Of a stretch of DNA of 64,000 bases, positions 16,900 to 25,134 are shown piece after piece. The DNA is from Lachnospiraceae bacterium G11 (GTDB taxonomy: Bacteria; Bacillota; Clostridia; Lachnospirales; Lachnospiraceae). Location: the NCBI GenBank assembly GCA_900103495.1, contig FMWZ01000012.1, positions 62,001 through 126,000 on the forward strand. The letters run 5' to 3'. The notes below the pieces were generated by a model that was not told the origin of the DNA, made no database searches, and worked only from the letters and a program-made list of their open reading frames with translations. The translations under genes and the position numbers were made by a program. Position 1 is the first letter of the stretch. Each line of letters starts with the position of its first letter.

Positions 16900-18714
16900 A
16901 TGGAGTTTGGATTTGAAGTAAAGATTTTGGGTGACGGCTACTGCGGTGGCTTCTCAAATGGATTGACCATGGCGGGAAGCGACAGCGTAAGAAGGTTTAA
17001 AGAAAGTGGCGACGGGAGCTTTGAGGACGGCCTGGGACATGTAATCTATGTGGTTTCCGAGGCCGATACGGAGGCCACGAGGGTCCATACTGAATTTCAA
17101 AACAACTCGGATTCCGAGGTGACTTTGGAACTTCTCTCCTCCTTTGCTCTTAAGGGGGTAAAAACCCACAGAATCTACAGACTTCAATCCTTCTGGAGCG
17201 CAGAAGGAAAACTTAGAGTGGAAACAATAGAGGATTTGCATCTGGAGAAATCCTGGAGCGGCCATGGAGTAAGATGTGAGAAATTCGGCACTGTGGGCTC
17301 CATGCCTGTGAGGAAGTTCTTTCCGTTTCTTGCAGTTGAAAATTTCGAAACCGGGGAGTTTACAGGAGTCCTTATGGGAAATGCAGCTTCCTGGCAAATG
17401 GAGTTAATCTGCAGAGAAACTACAGAGCTTGAGATTACCGGAGGCATAGCTGACAAAGATTACGGCCAATGGATGAAAAAGGTGGCACCGGGAGAAAGGT
17501 TTGTTACCCCTGATGCTTTGATAGCCCGTGGGAAATCCCTTGAAGAAGTTTGCGATAAGCTTGTTAAAGCCTGGCATCCAGATATTTCTCCCGTAGATAG
17601 CGACATGGGCATTATTTTCAATGAATATTGCACCAGCTGGGGAAATCCTGATGCCGCAAATATAAAGCGTCTGGCAGACAAACTTGCAGGCAAAGAAATC
17701 AAGTACCTTGTTATAGACGCGGGATGGTATGGTCTTCCGGATGACTGGGTCGAAAGTGTGGGAAACTGGGAGGTTAACGCCGACAGATTCCCTGAGGGCC
17801 TTAAGGGAGTGGCGGATTATATCAGATCCAAAGGTATGATTCCGGGACTCTGGTTTGAAATGGAAACCATAGGACCTCACTGCAAATATTATGATAAGAC
17901 GGATTTGCTGTTAAAGAAGGACGGATATCCTCTGACGGTGGGGGATCGAAGATTTCTTGATATGGAGAATCCTCTGGTTTTGGAACATCTTACTAAAGAT
18001 GTTATCGGAACCCTAAAGGATGGGGGATTCGGATACATAAAGATTGACTATAATGACACCATAGGCGTTGGATGCGATGGCGGCGACAGCTTAGGTGAAG
18101 CTTTGTACAGAAAAGTTGAAGCCACAAGAAATTTCATAAGACGAATCAGGGAAGAGATTCCCGGTATCGTCATAGAAATATGCTCAAGCGGCGGCCACAG
18201 GCTTGTTTATTCAATGCTGGAGCTTGCCAGCCAGGCCAGCTTTTCGGATGCCCATGAGACAGTGGCAATTCCGATTATTGCTGCCAATGTTCATAGAATC
18301 ATGCCACCCTGCCAAAGCCAGATCTGGTCGGTGCTCAGAGCAGGAGATGACCTTAACAGGCTTCATTATTCTCTTGCTGCCACCTTCCTTGGAAGGATGT
18401 GCCTGAGCGGAGATATCTATGATTTTACCAATGAGCAGATGGCTGTTGTGGATGAAGCCATGACCTTCTACAGGAAGGCGGCAGATATAATAAAGTACGG
18501 AAAGACCACTCGAATCGAGTGCACAGCCACAAGCTATAACGACCCTGTGGGCCACCAGATAGTGGAGAGAGAGTATGAGGGCAGAAAACTTGTGGTAATT
18601 CATAAGTTTAAAGGGGATGAGGCGGCCTTGGAACTTCCCGCAAAGGCTATTGCAAGCTTTGGAGCCCTTGAGGGCGACTTCTCCGCCTGCGCATATTTGA
18701 TTTCTTGTCAGTAA
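16900..18714 (+). CDS. GH36 alpha-galactosidase-like glycoside hydrolase
   Basis: Hydrolyses terminal alpha-galactosides (or alpha-N-acetylgalactosaminides); no signal peptide, so intracellular. 604 residues, somewhat shorter than the usual 700 or so. The TIM barrel shows LVIDAGWYG, GLWFEMETIGP, GFGYIKIDYND (nucleophile Asp near 383), VIEICSSGGHRL and FSDAHET (acid/base Asp near 450). ATG 16900 is chosen because AATGGAGG lies just upstream; the reading frame runs on through the repeats but that is artefact. Strong match to the clan; the exact linkage is unknown. Its place after the fucose operon hints at use of fucosylated or blood-group-type glycans (inference). Confidence 0.88.
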   Translation: MEFGFEVKILGDGYCGGFSNGLTMAGSDSVRRFKESGDGSFEDGLGHVIYVVSEADTEATRVHTEFQNNSDSEVTLELLSSFALKGVKTHRIYRLQSFWSAEGKLRVETIEDLHLEKSWSGHGVRCEKFGTVGSMPVRKFFPFLAVENFETGEFTGVLMGNAASWQMELICRETTELEITGGIADKDYGQWMKKVAPGERFVTPDALIARGKSLEEVCDKLVKAWHPDISPVDSDMGIIFNEYCTSWGNPDAANIKRLADKLAGKEIKYLVIDAGWYGLPDDWVESVGNWEVNADRFPEGLKGVADYIRSKGMIPGLWFEMETIGPHCKYYDKTDLLLKKDGYPLTVGDRRFLDMENPLVLEHLTKDVIGTLKDGGFGYIKIDYNDTIGVGCDGGDSLGEALYRKVEATRNFIRRIREEIPGIVIEICSSGGHRLVYSMLELASQASFSDAHETVAIPIIAANVHRIMPPCQSQIWSVLRAGDDLNRLHYSLAATFLGRMCLSGDIYDFTNEQMAVVDEAMTFYRKAADIIKYGKTTRIECTATSYNDPVGHQIVEREYEGRKLVVIHKFKGDEAALELPAKAIASFGALEGDFSACAYLISCQ

Positions 18715-18733
18715 TCCTCAGTGGTTGTATAAT
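18705..18733 (+). promoter_or_regulatory. Promoter for the small unknown gene
   Basis: TTGTCA (18705-18710), a 17-base spacer and TATAAT (18728-18733). It overlaps the end of the GH36 gene and precedes RBS GGAGGG. Confidence 0.65.
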
Positions 18734-18777
18734 TGTAGTGGGTTAGATCCAATAGCAATATGGAGGGTTATATAAAT

Positions 18778-19101
18778 ATGGAATTATCTACATTAAATAA
18801 GGAATACAAACTTGTTCGTCAGGACAACATGGAGAAATTCATGAAGATTAACCAGTTGTATCCCAGCATAGTTTTGGTGGAGGAATACTGGATTACATCC
18901 GACACAACAATGGGTAACAGATGCGCTTATTTTGAATCTCATTCACAGGCGGATGAGTATGCTTATTTGCTGGCGGCTAACCGCTCGGCTTTAAATGCAA
19001 ACAATGAGAAGCCATTTGAGATTCTGATTAACGGAAAAGAGACCAAGGTTGACGGAAAACTAAGAGATTTTCTTGAAGGCAAGGTACAGATTGGCAATTA
19101 A
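18778..19101 (+). CDS. Small protein of unknown function
   Basis: 107 residues, soluble, no cysteine-rich or membrane segment apart from one Cys. Starts MELSTLNKEYKLVRQDNMEKF and ends DFLEGKVQIGN. ATG 18778 is preceded by GGAGGG at a good distance; an in-frame ATG at 18760 is less well placed. It has its own promoter and is followed by an intrinsic terminator, so it is a single-gene unit. I do not recognise the family. Confidence 0.75.
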   Translation: MELSTLNKEYKLVRQDNMEKFMKINQLYPSIVLVEEYWITSDTTMGNRCAYFESHSQADEYAYLLAANRSALNANNEKPFEILINGKETKVDGKLRDFLEGKVQIGN

Positions 19102-19111
19102 CCGATTCTTC

Positions 19112-19141
19112 AATCCCTCCGGCTTAGGAGGGATTTTTTTT
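19112..19141 (+). terminator. Intrinsic terminator
   Basis: AATCCCTCC, loop GGCTTA, GGAGGGATT followed by a run of T. It ends the single-gene unit at 18778-19101. Confidence 0.85.
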
Positions 19142-19177
19142 GTGGAAAATCTTTATTCATTCTTAATAAAGCACAGG

Positions 19178-19206
19178 TTGACACTTTCTTTCATTTAGGG
19201 CATGAT
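19178..19206 (+). promoter_or_regulatory. Candidate promoter for the first DegV gene
   Basis: A consensus TTGACA (19178-19183) with a weak CATGAT -10 after 17 bases. It is upstream of the DegV start at 19250. Confidence 0.45.
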
Positions 19207-19249
19207 TATAGAAGTGTGATTTTTCATGGTACATGAGAAAGGGATTATT

Positions 19250-20116
19250 ATGAGCAAGATAGCAGTCCTTACGGACTCAAACAGCGGAATAACACCTAAG
19301 GAAGCCAAGGAGCTTGGCTTATATGTTATTCCCATGCCTTTTTATATAGAAGATCAGGAATTCTTCGAGGAGGTCAACATGACCCAGGAGGAGTTCTATG
19401 AAAGAATAGATGAGAAGACTGCCATCAGCACTTCCCAGCCCAGCCTTGAGAATGTGGGCAAGAAGTGGGATGAACTTCTTAAGGAATATGATCAGATTGT
19501 TTATATTCCCATGTCAAGCGGCCTTTCCGGCAGCTGCTCCAGCGCCAGAGCCCTTTCATTGGATTACGATGGAAAGGTTGAAGTTGTTGATAACCAGAGA
19601 ATTTCGGTTACTCTTCGTCGTTCATGCCTTGATGCATTGCGCCTGGCAGAGGAAGGCAAGAATGCGGCTGAAATTCGTGAAATCTTAGAGAGAACAGGCC
19701 TTGATGCCAGCATTTATATTACCCTTGATACTTTGACCTACCTTAAGAGAGGCGGACGAATCACTCCCGCAGCTGCGGCTATCGGTACGCTCCTTAAGAT
19801 TAAGCCGGTCCTTCAGATTCAAGGTGAGAAATTAGACGCTTTTGCCACAGTAAGAACCATCGCTCAGGCAAGAAAGATTATGATTAAGTCTGCAATCAAG
19901 GACATTGAGAACAGATTTGGCGGAATGGAAGCCCACGAGGTGGACATCGATCTTGCTTATACAGGAAGTGAGGATGCCATAGCGGGATTTGAGGAAGAAG
20001 TGAAGGAAGCATTCCCCTGGATTGATAAGGTGTATGCGGCACCTCTTTCACTATCCGTTGGATGTCACATTGGGCCCGGGGCCTTTGCTATTGCACTATC
20101 TCACAAATTGAAATAA
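19250..20116 (+). CDS. DegV-family fatty-acid-binding protein (first of tandem pair)
   Basis: DegV/FakB-type protein that binds a fatty acid for phosphorylation by a FakA-type kinase; cytoplasmic. 288 residues. Motifs: AVLTDSNSGI at the start, STSQPS, PMSSGLSGSCSSA, TLTYLKRGGRI, IKPVLQIQGEKL and HIGPGAFAIAL near the end. ATG 19250 with AGAAAGGGA upstream is preferred to the in-frame ATG at 19226. A second DegV gene follows, separated by a palindromic repeat. FakA itself is not in the window, but a FakA-C-like fragment begins at 63718. Confidence 0.9.
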   Translation: MSKIAVLTDSNSGITPKEAKELGLYVIPMPFYIEDQEFFEEVNMTQEEFYERIDEKTAISTSQPSLENVGKKWDELLKEYDQIVYIPMSSGLSGSCSSARALSLDYDGKVEVVDNQRISVTLRRSCLDALRLAEEGKNAAEIREILERTGLDASIYITLDTLTYLKRGGRITPAAAAIGTLLKIKPVLQIQGEKLDAFATVRTIAQARKIMIKSAIKDIENRFGGMEAHEVDIDLAYTGSEDAIAGFEEEVKEAFPWIDKVYAAPLSLSVGCHIGPGAFAIALSHKLK

Positions 20117-20125
20117 ACTGCGAAG

Positions 20126-20209
20126 GTGGGGCTGATGCAATTTGGGGACAGTCCTGCTTTGCACGCAAGCATGCAAAGACACGACAGTCCCCAAACTGCA
20201 CCAGCCCAC
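20126..20209. repeat. Composite 84-bp palindrome of the GGGACNGTCCC family
   Basis: GTGGGGCTG...CAGCCCAC forms the outer arms; inside are a GATGCAATTTGGGGACAGTC arm and its partner GACAGTCCCCAAACTGCACC; the centre is CTTTGCA...TGCAAAG. It fills the gap between the two DegV genes and matches in size the 85-bp composite at 35577-35661. Confidence 0.8.
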
Positions 20210-20241
20210 TTTTGCATCAAAGCAAACAAGGAGAGTATAGG

Positions 20242-21081
20242 ATGATAAGGATTATCACGGATTCTGCGTCGGATATCGAGCAGAATGAACTTGAAGGGGT
20301 TACCGTCATTCCTATGAATGTGACTATTGAAGGGGTCACTTACAGGGATGGAATTGACCTTACTAAAAACGAATTCTTTGAGAAACTGGAGACATCCGAG
20401 GTGATGCCCTCTACCAGTTTAATTCCCCCACAGATTTTTATTGATGAATACGAGAAGGTTAAGGAAGCGGGAGATGAAGCCATTGTTCTTCCTATTTCTG
20501 CGGGACTTTCGGGAACTTACCAGAGCGCTGTTACTGCGGCGGATGAGTTCGACAATATATCCGTCATTGAGACCGGTCTTGTTACTGCACCCCTAAAGCT
20601 TTTGGTGGTTCGCTGCAAGCAGCTGATTGATGAGGGTAAATCAAGAGCAGAGATAGTTGATATCCTTGAGAAAGAGAAGAAGCGCATTGCGGTTTTTGCC
20701 TCAGTTGATACCCTTAAGTATCTTCACAAGGGCGGCAGAATATCCAAGACCGTAGCCATTGCAGGTGGACTTCTTAACATAAAGCCCATTCTTACCTTGG
20801 AGGACGGAAAGCTGATTTCCATCGGCAAGGCCAGAGGAAGCAAGCAAAGCCACGTATTTCTTGACCAGAAAGTCAGGGAAGTAGGGGGAATCGATTTTAC
20901 CATGCCTTATGCAACGGGCTATTCCGGAACGGATAAGAGCAAGCTTCTTGAGTACATGGAGGACAACGCAAACCTTGTAAACGCGGCCCCCGGCGAGATT
21001 GAGATTGTGCAGATCGGAACTGCGGTGGGCACTCACGCAGGCCCGGGAGCGGTTCTGGTGACGTTCTTTACAAAAGAATAG
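20242..21081 (+). CDS. DegV-family fatty-acid-binding protein (second of tandem pair)
   Basis: 279 residues, same family as its neighbour but strongly diverged. Motifs: RIITDSASDIEQ, PSTSLIPP, PISAGLSGTYQSA, TLKYLHKGGRISKT, IKPILTLEDGKL, and GTHAGPGAVLVTFF. ATG 20242 is supported by AAGGAGAG; upstream in-frame codons run through the palindromic repeat and are not coding. Paralogous DegV proteins often differ in fatty-acid preference (family knowledge). Confidence 0.9.
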   Translation: MIRIITDSASDIEQNELEGVTVIPMNVTIEGVTYRDGIDLTKNEFFEKLETSEVMPSTSLIPPQIFIDEYEKVKEAGDEAIVLPISAGLSGTYQSAVTAADEFDNISVIETGLVTAPLKLLVVRCKQLIDEGKSRAEIVDILEKEKKRIAVFASVDTLKYLHKGGRISKTVAIAGGLLNIKPILTLEDGKLISIGKARGSKQSHVFLDQKVREVGGIDFTMPYATGYSGTDKSKLLEYMEDNANLVNAAPGEIEIVQIGTAVGTHAGPGAVLVTFFTKE

Positions 21082-21100
21082 GAAACAGGTTTAAAGAAAT

Positions 21101-21146
21101 CTTAAAGAAAACCCTATCATTATTTTACTTTTTTTGTCTTTATAAT
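21101..21146 (+). promoter_or_regulatory. Promoter with CTTAAAGAAA motif (transglutaminase lipoprotein)
   Basis: TTAAAGAAAT and CTTAAAGAAA are in direct repeat at 21091-21110, followed by ACCCTATCAT; the -10 TATAAT is at 21141-21146. The CTTAAAG box lies exactly 40 bases before the -10, as it does in the promoter of the next gene (22384-22429). Two palindromic repeat units lie between this promoter and the gene. Confidence 0.55.
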
Positions 21147-21162
21147 AGGCATGTCTTGAGAG

Positions 21163-21224
21163 GTGCAAGTTGGGGACTGTCCCCAACCTGCACCGTGCAA
21201 TTTGGGACTGTCCCCAAATTGCAC
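21163..21224. repeat. Two tandem palindromic repeat units
   Basis: Units 21163-21193 and 21195-21224, GTGCAA...GGGACTGTCCCC...TGCAC. They lie downstream of the -10 box, so they would be transcribed into the 5' leader of the lipoprotein mRNA. Confidence 0.9.
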
Positions 21225-21246
21225 ATAAGGGCGAGGAGTAAAAATA

Positions 21247-22368
21247 ATGAAAGGGTGTTTTTTTATGAAAAAGAAAACGATTTTGGCTGTTTTAGTATGC
21301 AGCGTATTGTTGACCGCCTGCGGCAATAAGAAACCGGAGGCGACGGTCACAGATGAAGGGACAACTGTGGCAGTAACCGACGATGTAAGCGAGGTACCTG
21401 ATACAGAGGAAGTGATTCCTGGCGAGGAGGCCTTGGCCACGAAGGAGCCTGAGGAGCCGGAGGACGACCTCTATTACAAATTTAATCCCCATGCTTATCC
21501 CCAGAAACTCCGTGATGCTTACGGAGAAGAGGAAATGGAGGCTTTCCTTAACCTTGTTGATGCTTTAAGAGCCGGAGAAGACAGTTTTAAATGCGCCAAC
21601 CGCGATGTGTATGAGTGGTGCTTCAGCGGCGGCCCCTTGGATGATCTTTTCCCCGTGGCAAGATTTACAATATCAGGGGACTTCCTTGACGGATATTCCG
21701 ACGGAGTGGGGCATTTCACCTACGACATCCCCAAGGAGGAATTCCTTCAGAAACAGGCAGATTTTGAGAAGATGGTGGAGGACATCCTTAAGGAGAACGT
21801 AGACAAAACCTACACCGATTTCGAGAAGTGCATCGCTCTTTACGAGTACATGGTGGACAATTACACCTACGACTGGCAGGAATACGAAGACAACGATCTG
21901 GAGAAAATGTTCGATATCCCCAGGGGAACCTACGGAACCTACAGAACATTTAATGATAAAACCGGCATTTGCGACGATCTTAGCGCAGTTTACAGTTACC
22001 TGCTGTTGCAGTGTGGTGTGGAATCCATGAAATACGAAGGTCACGTTGGCGAAGGTCATGCCTGGAGCTATGTAACCTTGGACGGAGTCGGATATTTCGT
22101 TGACCCTACATGGGGACTTAATGAGAACGGAAACCCTGATTTGACCTTCTTTATGATGACTGAAGCTGACAGGGAACTTGATTTCGGTGACCAGATGGAT
22201 CCCATAATGTACTATTACGATCACGAGAACCTTAATGTGGATTTCTCCGCTAAGGATGACAGATATTCTGAACTTCACGGCGGCGAGTTCGAGTCCTTGG
22301 ACAGAGACAATAAGATATTGTATTATAGCGTTGAAGGCGAAGAAAAAGAATTCCACTACGACGCTTAG
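21247..22368 (+). CDS. Transglutaminase-like lipoprotein
   Basis: Exported, membrane-anchored protein with a transglutaminase/protease-like fold; 373 residues. Signal peptide with lipobox LLTACG, an acidic linker (about 30-80), then a transglutaminase-like domain (about 190-310) with Cys in TGICDDLSAVYSYLL, His in GEGHAWSYV and Asp in FVDPTWGL forming the catalytic triad. ATG 21247 has GAGGAG upstream; ATG 21265, which starts MKKKTILAVL, is also possible. Such proteins may process or crosslink cell-envelope peptides; the target is unknown. It shares a promoter motif with the next lipoprotein. Confidence 0.85.
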   Translation: MKGCFFMKKKTILAVLVCSVLLTACGNKKPEATVTDEGTTVAVTDDVSEVPDTEEVIPGEEALATKEPEEPEDDLYYKFNPHAYPQKLRDAYGEEEMEAFLNLVDALRAGEDSFKCANRDVYEWCFSGGPLDDLFPVARFTISGDFLDGYSDGVGHFTYDIPKEEFLQKQADFEKMVEDILKENVDKTYTDFEKCIALYEYMVDNYTYDWQEYEDNDLEKMFDIPRGTYGTYRTFNDKTGICDDLSAVYSYLLLQCGVESMKYEGHVGEGHAWSYVTLDGVGYFVDPTWGLNENGNPDLTFFMMTEADRELDFGDQMDPIMYYYDHENLNVDFSAKDDRYSELHGGEFESLDRDNKILYYSVEGEEKEFHYDA

Positions 22369-22383
22369 AAGGATTAATAAAAT

Positions 22384-22429
22384 CTTAAAGAAATCCCCTC
22401 ATATATCTTTTGGATTAGGGTGATATAAT
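22384..22429 (+). promoter_or_regulatory. Promoter with CTTAAAGAAA motif (second lipoprotein)
   Basis: CTTAAAGAAATCCCCTCAT begins at 22384; an extended -10, TGATATAAT, ends at 22429. Spacing from box to -10 is 40 bases, the same as at 21101-21146. The site looks like a half or tandem site for an OmpR-type response regulator (inference). Confidence 0.55.
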
Positions 22430-22451
22430 CGGTGTCATGGAGGGAGTAAAC

Positions 22452-23237
22452 ATGAAGAAAAGATTTTTACCCGTAGTGCTCTTAGCGGCACTTTCACTTA
22501 CAGCCTGCGGCATAAATAAAGCCGAGGCAAAGCCTGCGGAGGAACCTGCCATTGCAGAAACTCCTGCGGCCGAGGCAAGACCCACAGAGTTTGCGCCTGA
22601 AGCCGAGATTCCGGAATCAGAGAATGCAAACACAGATAATGGGGCACCTGAAGAAGCCTATGCCGATTACTACAAGATGATCGGCGATATGAAGGCAGGC
22701 TTGGAGAAGGGCCTTGAAGAACCTGTGTTGAATGGTTTTGCTCTTGCAGATGTGTACATGATGATTGGCGACAATGACATTCCCGGATATATTATCAAGG
22801 ATTTAAACGGTGATGGTATTGATGAGCTGATTTTCGGAATGAACCTTAAAGAGGTTGCCGAGGATGATAACTGGGATGGCATCGTTTATGATGTTTTCAC
22901 CATGGTAGACGGAAAGATGACCCAGGTGGTTGACGGCTGGGCAAGAAACAGATACTATATCTGTGAAAACGGCGCTATCGCCAATGAGGGATCAGGCGGA
23001 GCTGCTTACTCATGTTACACTTACTATGATTTTGACGGCAAGGAACTTAAGGTAAGAGAGTCTTACTTCACCGGCTACAGGGATGAAGCTCAGACCGATT
23101 GGGGATGGTTCTTCTCTGATACTGAAGCCTGGGCCGATGATGCCAAGGAAGTAAGCGAGGAAGAGGCTCGCCAGGCTATAGCAGCTTATACATACGATAA
23201 ACAGAAGTATATTCCTTTTGCAGAATACAATGGTTAA
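22452..23237 (+). CDS. Lipoprotein of unknown function with calcium-loop-like motif
   Basis: 261 residues, exported. Signal peptide MKKRFLPVVLLAALSLTACG with lipobox LTAC, then an Ala/Glu/Pro-rich linker (about 25-60), then a domain containing DLNGDGIDELIFG, an EF-hand/dockerin-like Asp-rich loop often found in secreted Lachnospiraceae proteins. ATG 22452 is preferred over 22437 because GGAGGG lies between them. I do not know the family's function. It is co-oriented with the transglutaminase-like lipoprotein and shares its promoter motif, so the two may belong to one envelope-stress or growth regulon. Confidence 0.8.
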   Translation: MKKRFLPVVLLAALSLTACGINKAEAKPAEEPAIAETPAAEARPTEFAPEAEIPESENANTDNGAPEEAYADYYKMIGDMKAGLEKGLEEPVLNGFALADVYMMIGDNDIPGYIIKDLNGDGIDELIFGMNLKEVAEDDNWDGIVYDVFTMVDGKMTQVVDGWARNRYYICENGAIANEGSGGAAYSCYTYYDFDGKELKVRESYFTGYRDEAQTDWGWFFSDTEAWADDAKEVSEEEARQAIAAYTYDKQKYIPFAEYNG

Positions 23238-23241
23238 CCAG

Positions 23242-23272
23242 GTGCAATTTCGGGTCCGCCCCGAATTTGTAC
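23242..23272. repeat. Degenerate single palindromic repeat unit
   Basis: GTGCAATTTCGGGTCCGCCCCGAATTTGTAC: the same ends as the family, with a diverged CGGG..CCCG core. It starts four bases after the lipoprotein stop. Confidence 0.65.
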
Positions 23273-23293
23273 TCCCCCAAATAACTGTGCCAC

Positions 23294-23329
23294 GGACGGG
23301 CTTGCACACTTGTGCAAGCCCGTCCTTTA
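23294..23329 (+). terminator. Intrinsic terminator between convergent genes
   Basis: GGACGGGCTTGCACA and TGTGCAAGCCCGTCC form a perfect 15-bp stem, followed by TTTATT. It serves the plus-strand lipoprotein gene; the minus-strand btuD-like gene ends at its edge. Confidence 0.75.
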
Positions 23330-24094
23330 TTGTGTCACATCCCGGCGAATATATTCATATACATCAAAATCAAACGTTTCTTTCAGGATCTCCGAAGTCA
23401 GAATATCTGCTCTTTGTGATTCGCCGATAACCCGGCCGTTCTTTATAAAGATGCCCCTGTCGGATAAACGAAGGGCCAAAGAAATATCGTGATAAACTCC
23501 CACAAGGGTATGTCCGGGAGTCTTTCTCCACTCATCGAGGTACTCGGATAGCTCAGAGACCACCTTTAAATCCAGATGGTTTGTGGGCTCGTCCAGAAAC
23601 AGAATATTTGATTCCTGGGCGAAGGTACGGGCCAGAAATACGCGCTGTAATTCGCCTCCGGATAAAGAGCCAATCTGTCTTTCTGAAAGCTTCTCCATAC
23701 CAACCTTCCTAAGGGCTTCTTTGGCAATTGCCACGTCCTTCTCCGTAGGCTTTCCAAAGAAATGGGGCATGTGAAGATAGCGTCCGAGAATTACGGTTTC
23801 CAAAGCCGAGTATGAGAAATAAACCTGGGAGAGCTGGGTCATAAAGGCCACGTTGCCTGCTATTTCCTTTCTGGTCATCCTTGAAACATCCTGCCCGTTA
23901 ATAAGGACCTGCCCCGAGCAGGGAATAATGCCTATGATGGCCTTAAGAAGTGTGGATTTGCCGGAGCCGTTGCTTCCAAGGATGCAGACGCTTTCTCCGG
24001 TTTCAATTGACAGATTAATATCTTTGATAACAGGGTGCTTCATGCTTTTGTCGTATGAAGCCTGAAGATTGTTACAAACTATGGCTTTACTCAT
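23327..24094 (-). CDS. Cobalamin/iron-type ABC transporter ATP-binding protein
   Basis: BtuD/FhuC-type ATPase, 255 residues. Walker A GSNGSGKSTLLK, Q-loop region FMTQLSQVYFS, signature LSGGELQRVFLARTF, Walker B ILFLDEPTNHLDL, switch His in GVYHDIS. ATG 24094 starts MSKAIVCNN; a longer in-frame extension to 24145 overlaps the permease gene and lacks support. It is the last gene of a btuF-btuC-btuD-like operon. Position beside the cobalamin operon suggests a corrinoid ligand, but iron-siderophore uptake is possible since no riboswitch is seen on this strand. Confidence 0.85.
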   Translation of the reverse strand: MSKAIVCNNLQASYDKSMKHPVIKDINLSIETGESVCILGSNGSGKSTLLKAIIGIIPCSGQVLINGQDVSRMTRKEIAGNVAFMTQLSQVYFSYSALETVILGRYLHMPHFFGKPTEKDVAIAKEALRKVGMEKLSERQIGSLSGGELQRVFLARTFAQESNILFLDEPTNHLDLKVVSELSEYLDEWRKTPGHTLVGVYHDISLALRLSDRGIFIKNGRVIGESQRADILTSEILKETFDFDVYEYIRRDVTQ

Positions 24095-24095
24095 G

Positions 24096-25127
24096 TCACA
24101 CCTTCTTTCTGCCCCCAAGGTACACCCAAAGGAAGAAGGGGGCACCTACAAGGGCCGTAATGGCGCCTACAGGGATTTCCCTGGGAGCCAGAACCGTTCT
24201 TGCAAGAAGGTCCGCAAGAGCCATAAAGCCGCCCCCCAGAAAGGCAGACATGGGTATTAGCATTCCATGGGATGAGCCAAAGATTTTCCTGGCTATATGG
24301 GGAACGGTGAGATCTATAAAACCGATTATTCCCGTAAAACAGACGCTGGCACCTGTAAGCATGGAGGAGAGAAGGAGAAGTATGAATTTTACCTTCTTGG
24401 TATCAACACCCATTGCAAGGGCCTGCTCCTCACCGAAGTTAAGCAGATCCATATCTCTGTGAAAAGCCAAAACCGCTATCATGCCCACTACAAAAAAGCC
24501 CATGAGAATCGCCACGTGAACCCATTTCCTTCCGGAAAAAGTACCCATGGTCCAAAGGGTGAGCCTTTGAATGTGCTGTGAAAAATAGGCCGAAAGCATG
24601 GTAAGAATGGCGTTAACAAACAGGGATAACACCATACCAAAGAGAATAATCGTGTGATTTCGTAAGTTACTGTCCAGTCTGGACGAGAAAAAGATAACAA
24701 TAAGAACCGTTGCAAGTCCGAAGGCAAAGCCGGTTACAGGCAACAGGAAAAGTCCGAGAACGGGGATTGAAATCTCCGTCACAATAATAATGGCAGCGCC
24801 CAAAGATGCGCCGCTTGATACGCCTAGGGTGTAAGAGGAGGCCAGTGGATTTTGCAAAAGTGACTGCATAACCGCGCCGCTTATGGAAAGCATGGCTCCC
24901 ACCGCAAAGGCAGAAAAAACTCTGGGCATTCTGATGTCCCAGACTATGGAAATTGTGGAATCGATTATATTGTTCCCAATGGGGATATTAAAGAGCTTAT
25001 TCCCGATAATGGCAACAATATCACCGGGGCGCACAGATACACTGCCCGCCCCGATGCTTATGATTATGGAAAAAACTACAAATGCTACAACTAAAGCTAT
25101 CTTGGTAGATATTCCGATTTTTCTCAT
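24096..25127 (-). CDS. FecCD/BtuC-family ABC transporter permease
   Basis: 343 residues with about 10 membrane segments. Family motifs: IRMPRVFSAFAVGAMLSISGAVMQSLLQNPLA.. (as IRMPRVFSAFAVG and GAVMQSLLQNPLASS), SGASLGAAIII, FTGIIGFIDLTVPHIAR and GEEQALAMGVD. Eight bases separate it from the binding-protein gene, and the ATPase starts within two bases of its end. A full importer is formed by the three minus-strand genes. Confidence 0.9.
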   Translation of the reverse strand: MRKIGISTKIALVVAFVVFSIIISIGAGSVSVRPGDIVAIIGNKLFNIPIGNNIIDSTISIVWDIRMPRVFSAFAVGAMLSISGAVMQSLLQNPLASSYTLGVSSGASLGAAIIIVTEISIPVLGLFLLPVTGFAFGLATVLIVIFFSSRLDSNLRNHTIILFGMVLSLFVNAILTMLSAYFSQHIQRLTLWTMGTFSGRKWVHVAILMGFFVVGMIAVLAFHRDMDLLNFGEEQALAMGVDTKKVKFILLLLSSMLTGASVCFTGIIGFIDLTVPHIARKIFGSSHGMLIPMSAFLGGGFMALADLLARTVLAPREIPVGAITALVGAPFFLWVYLGGRKKV

Positions 25128-25134
25128 AAAGAAT

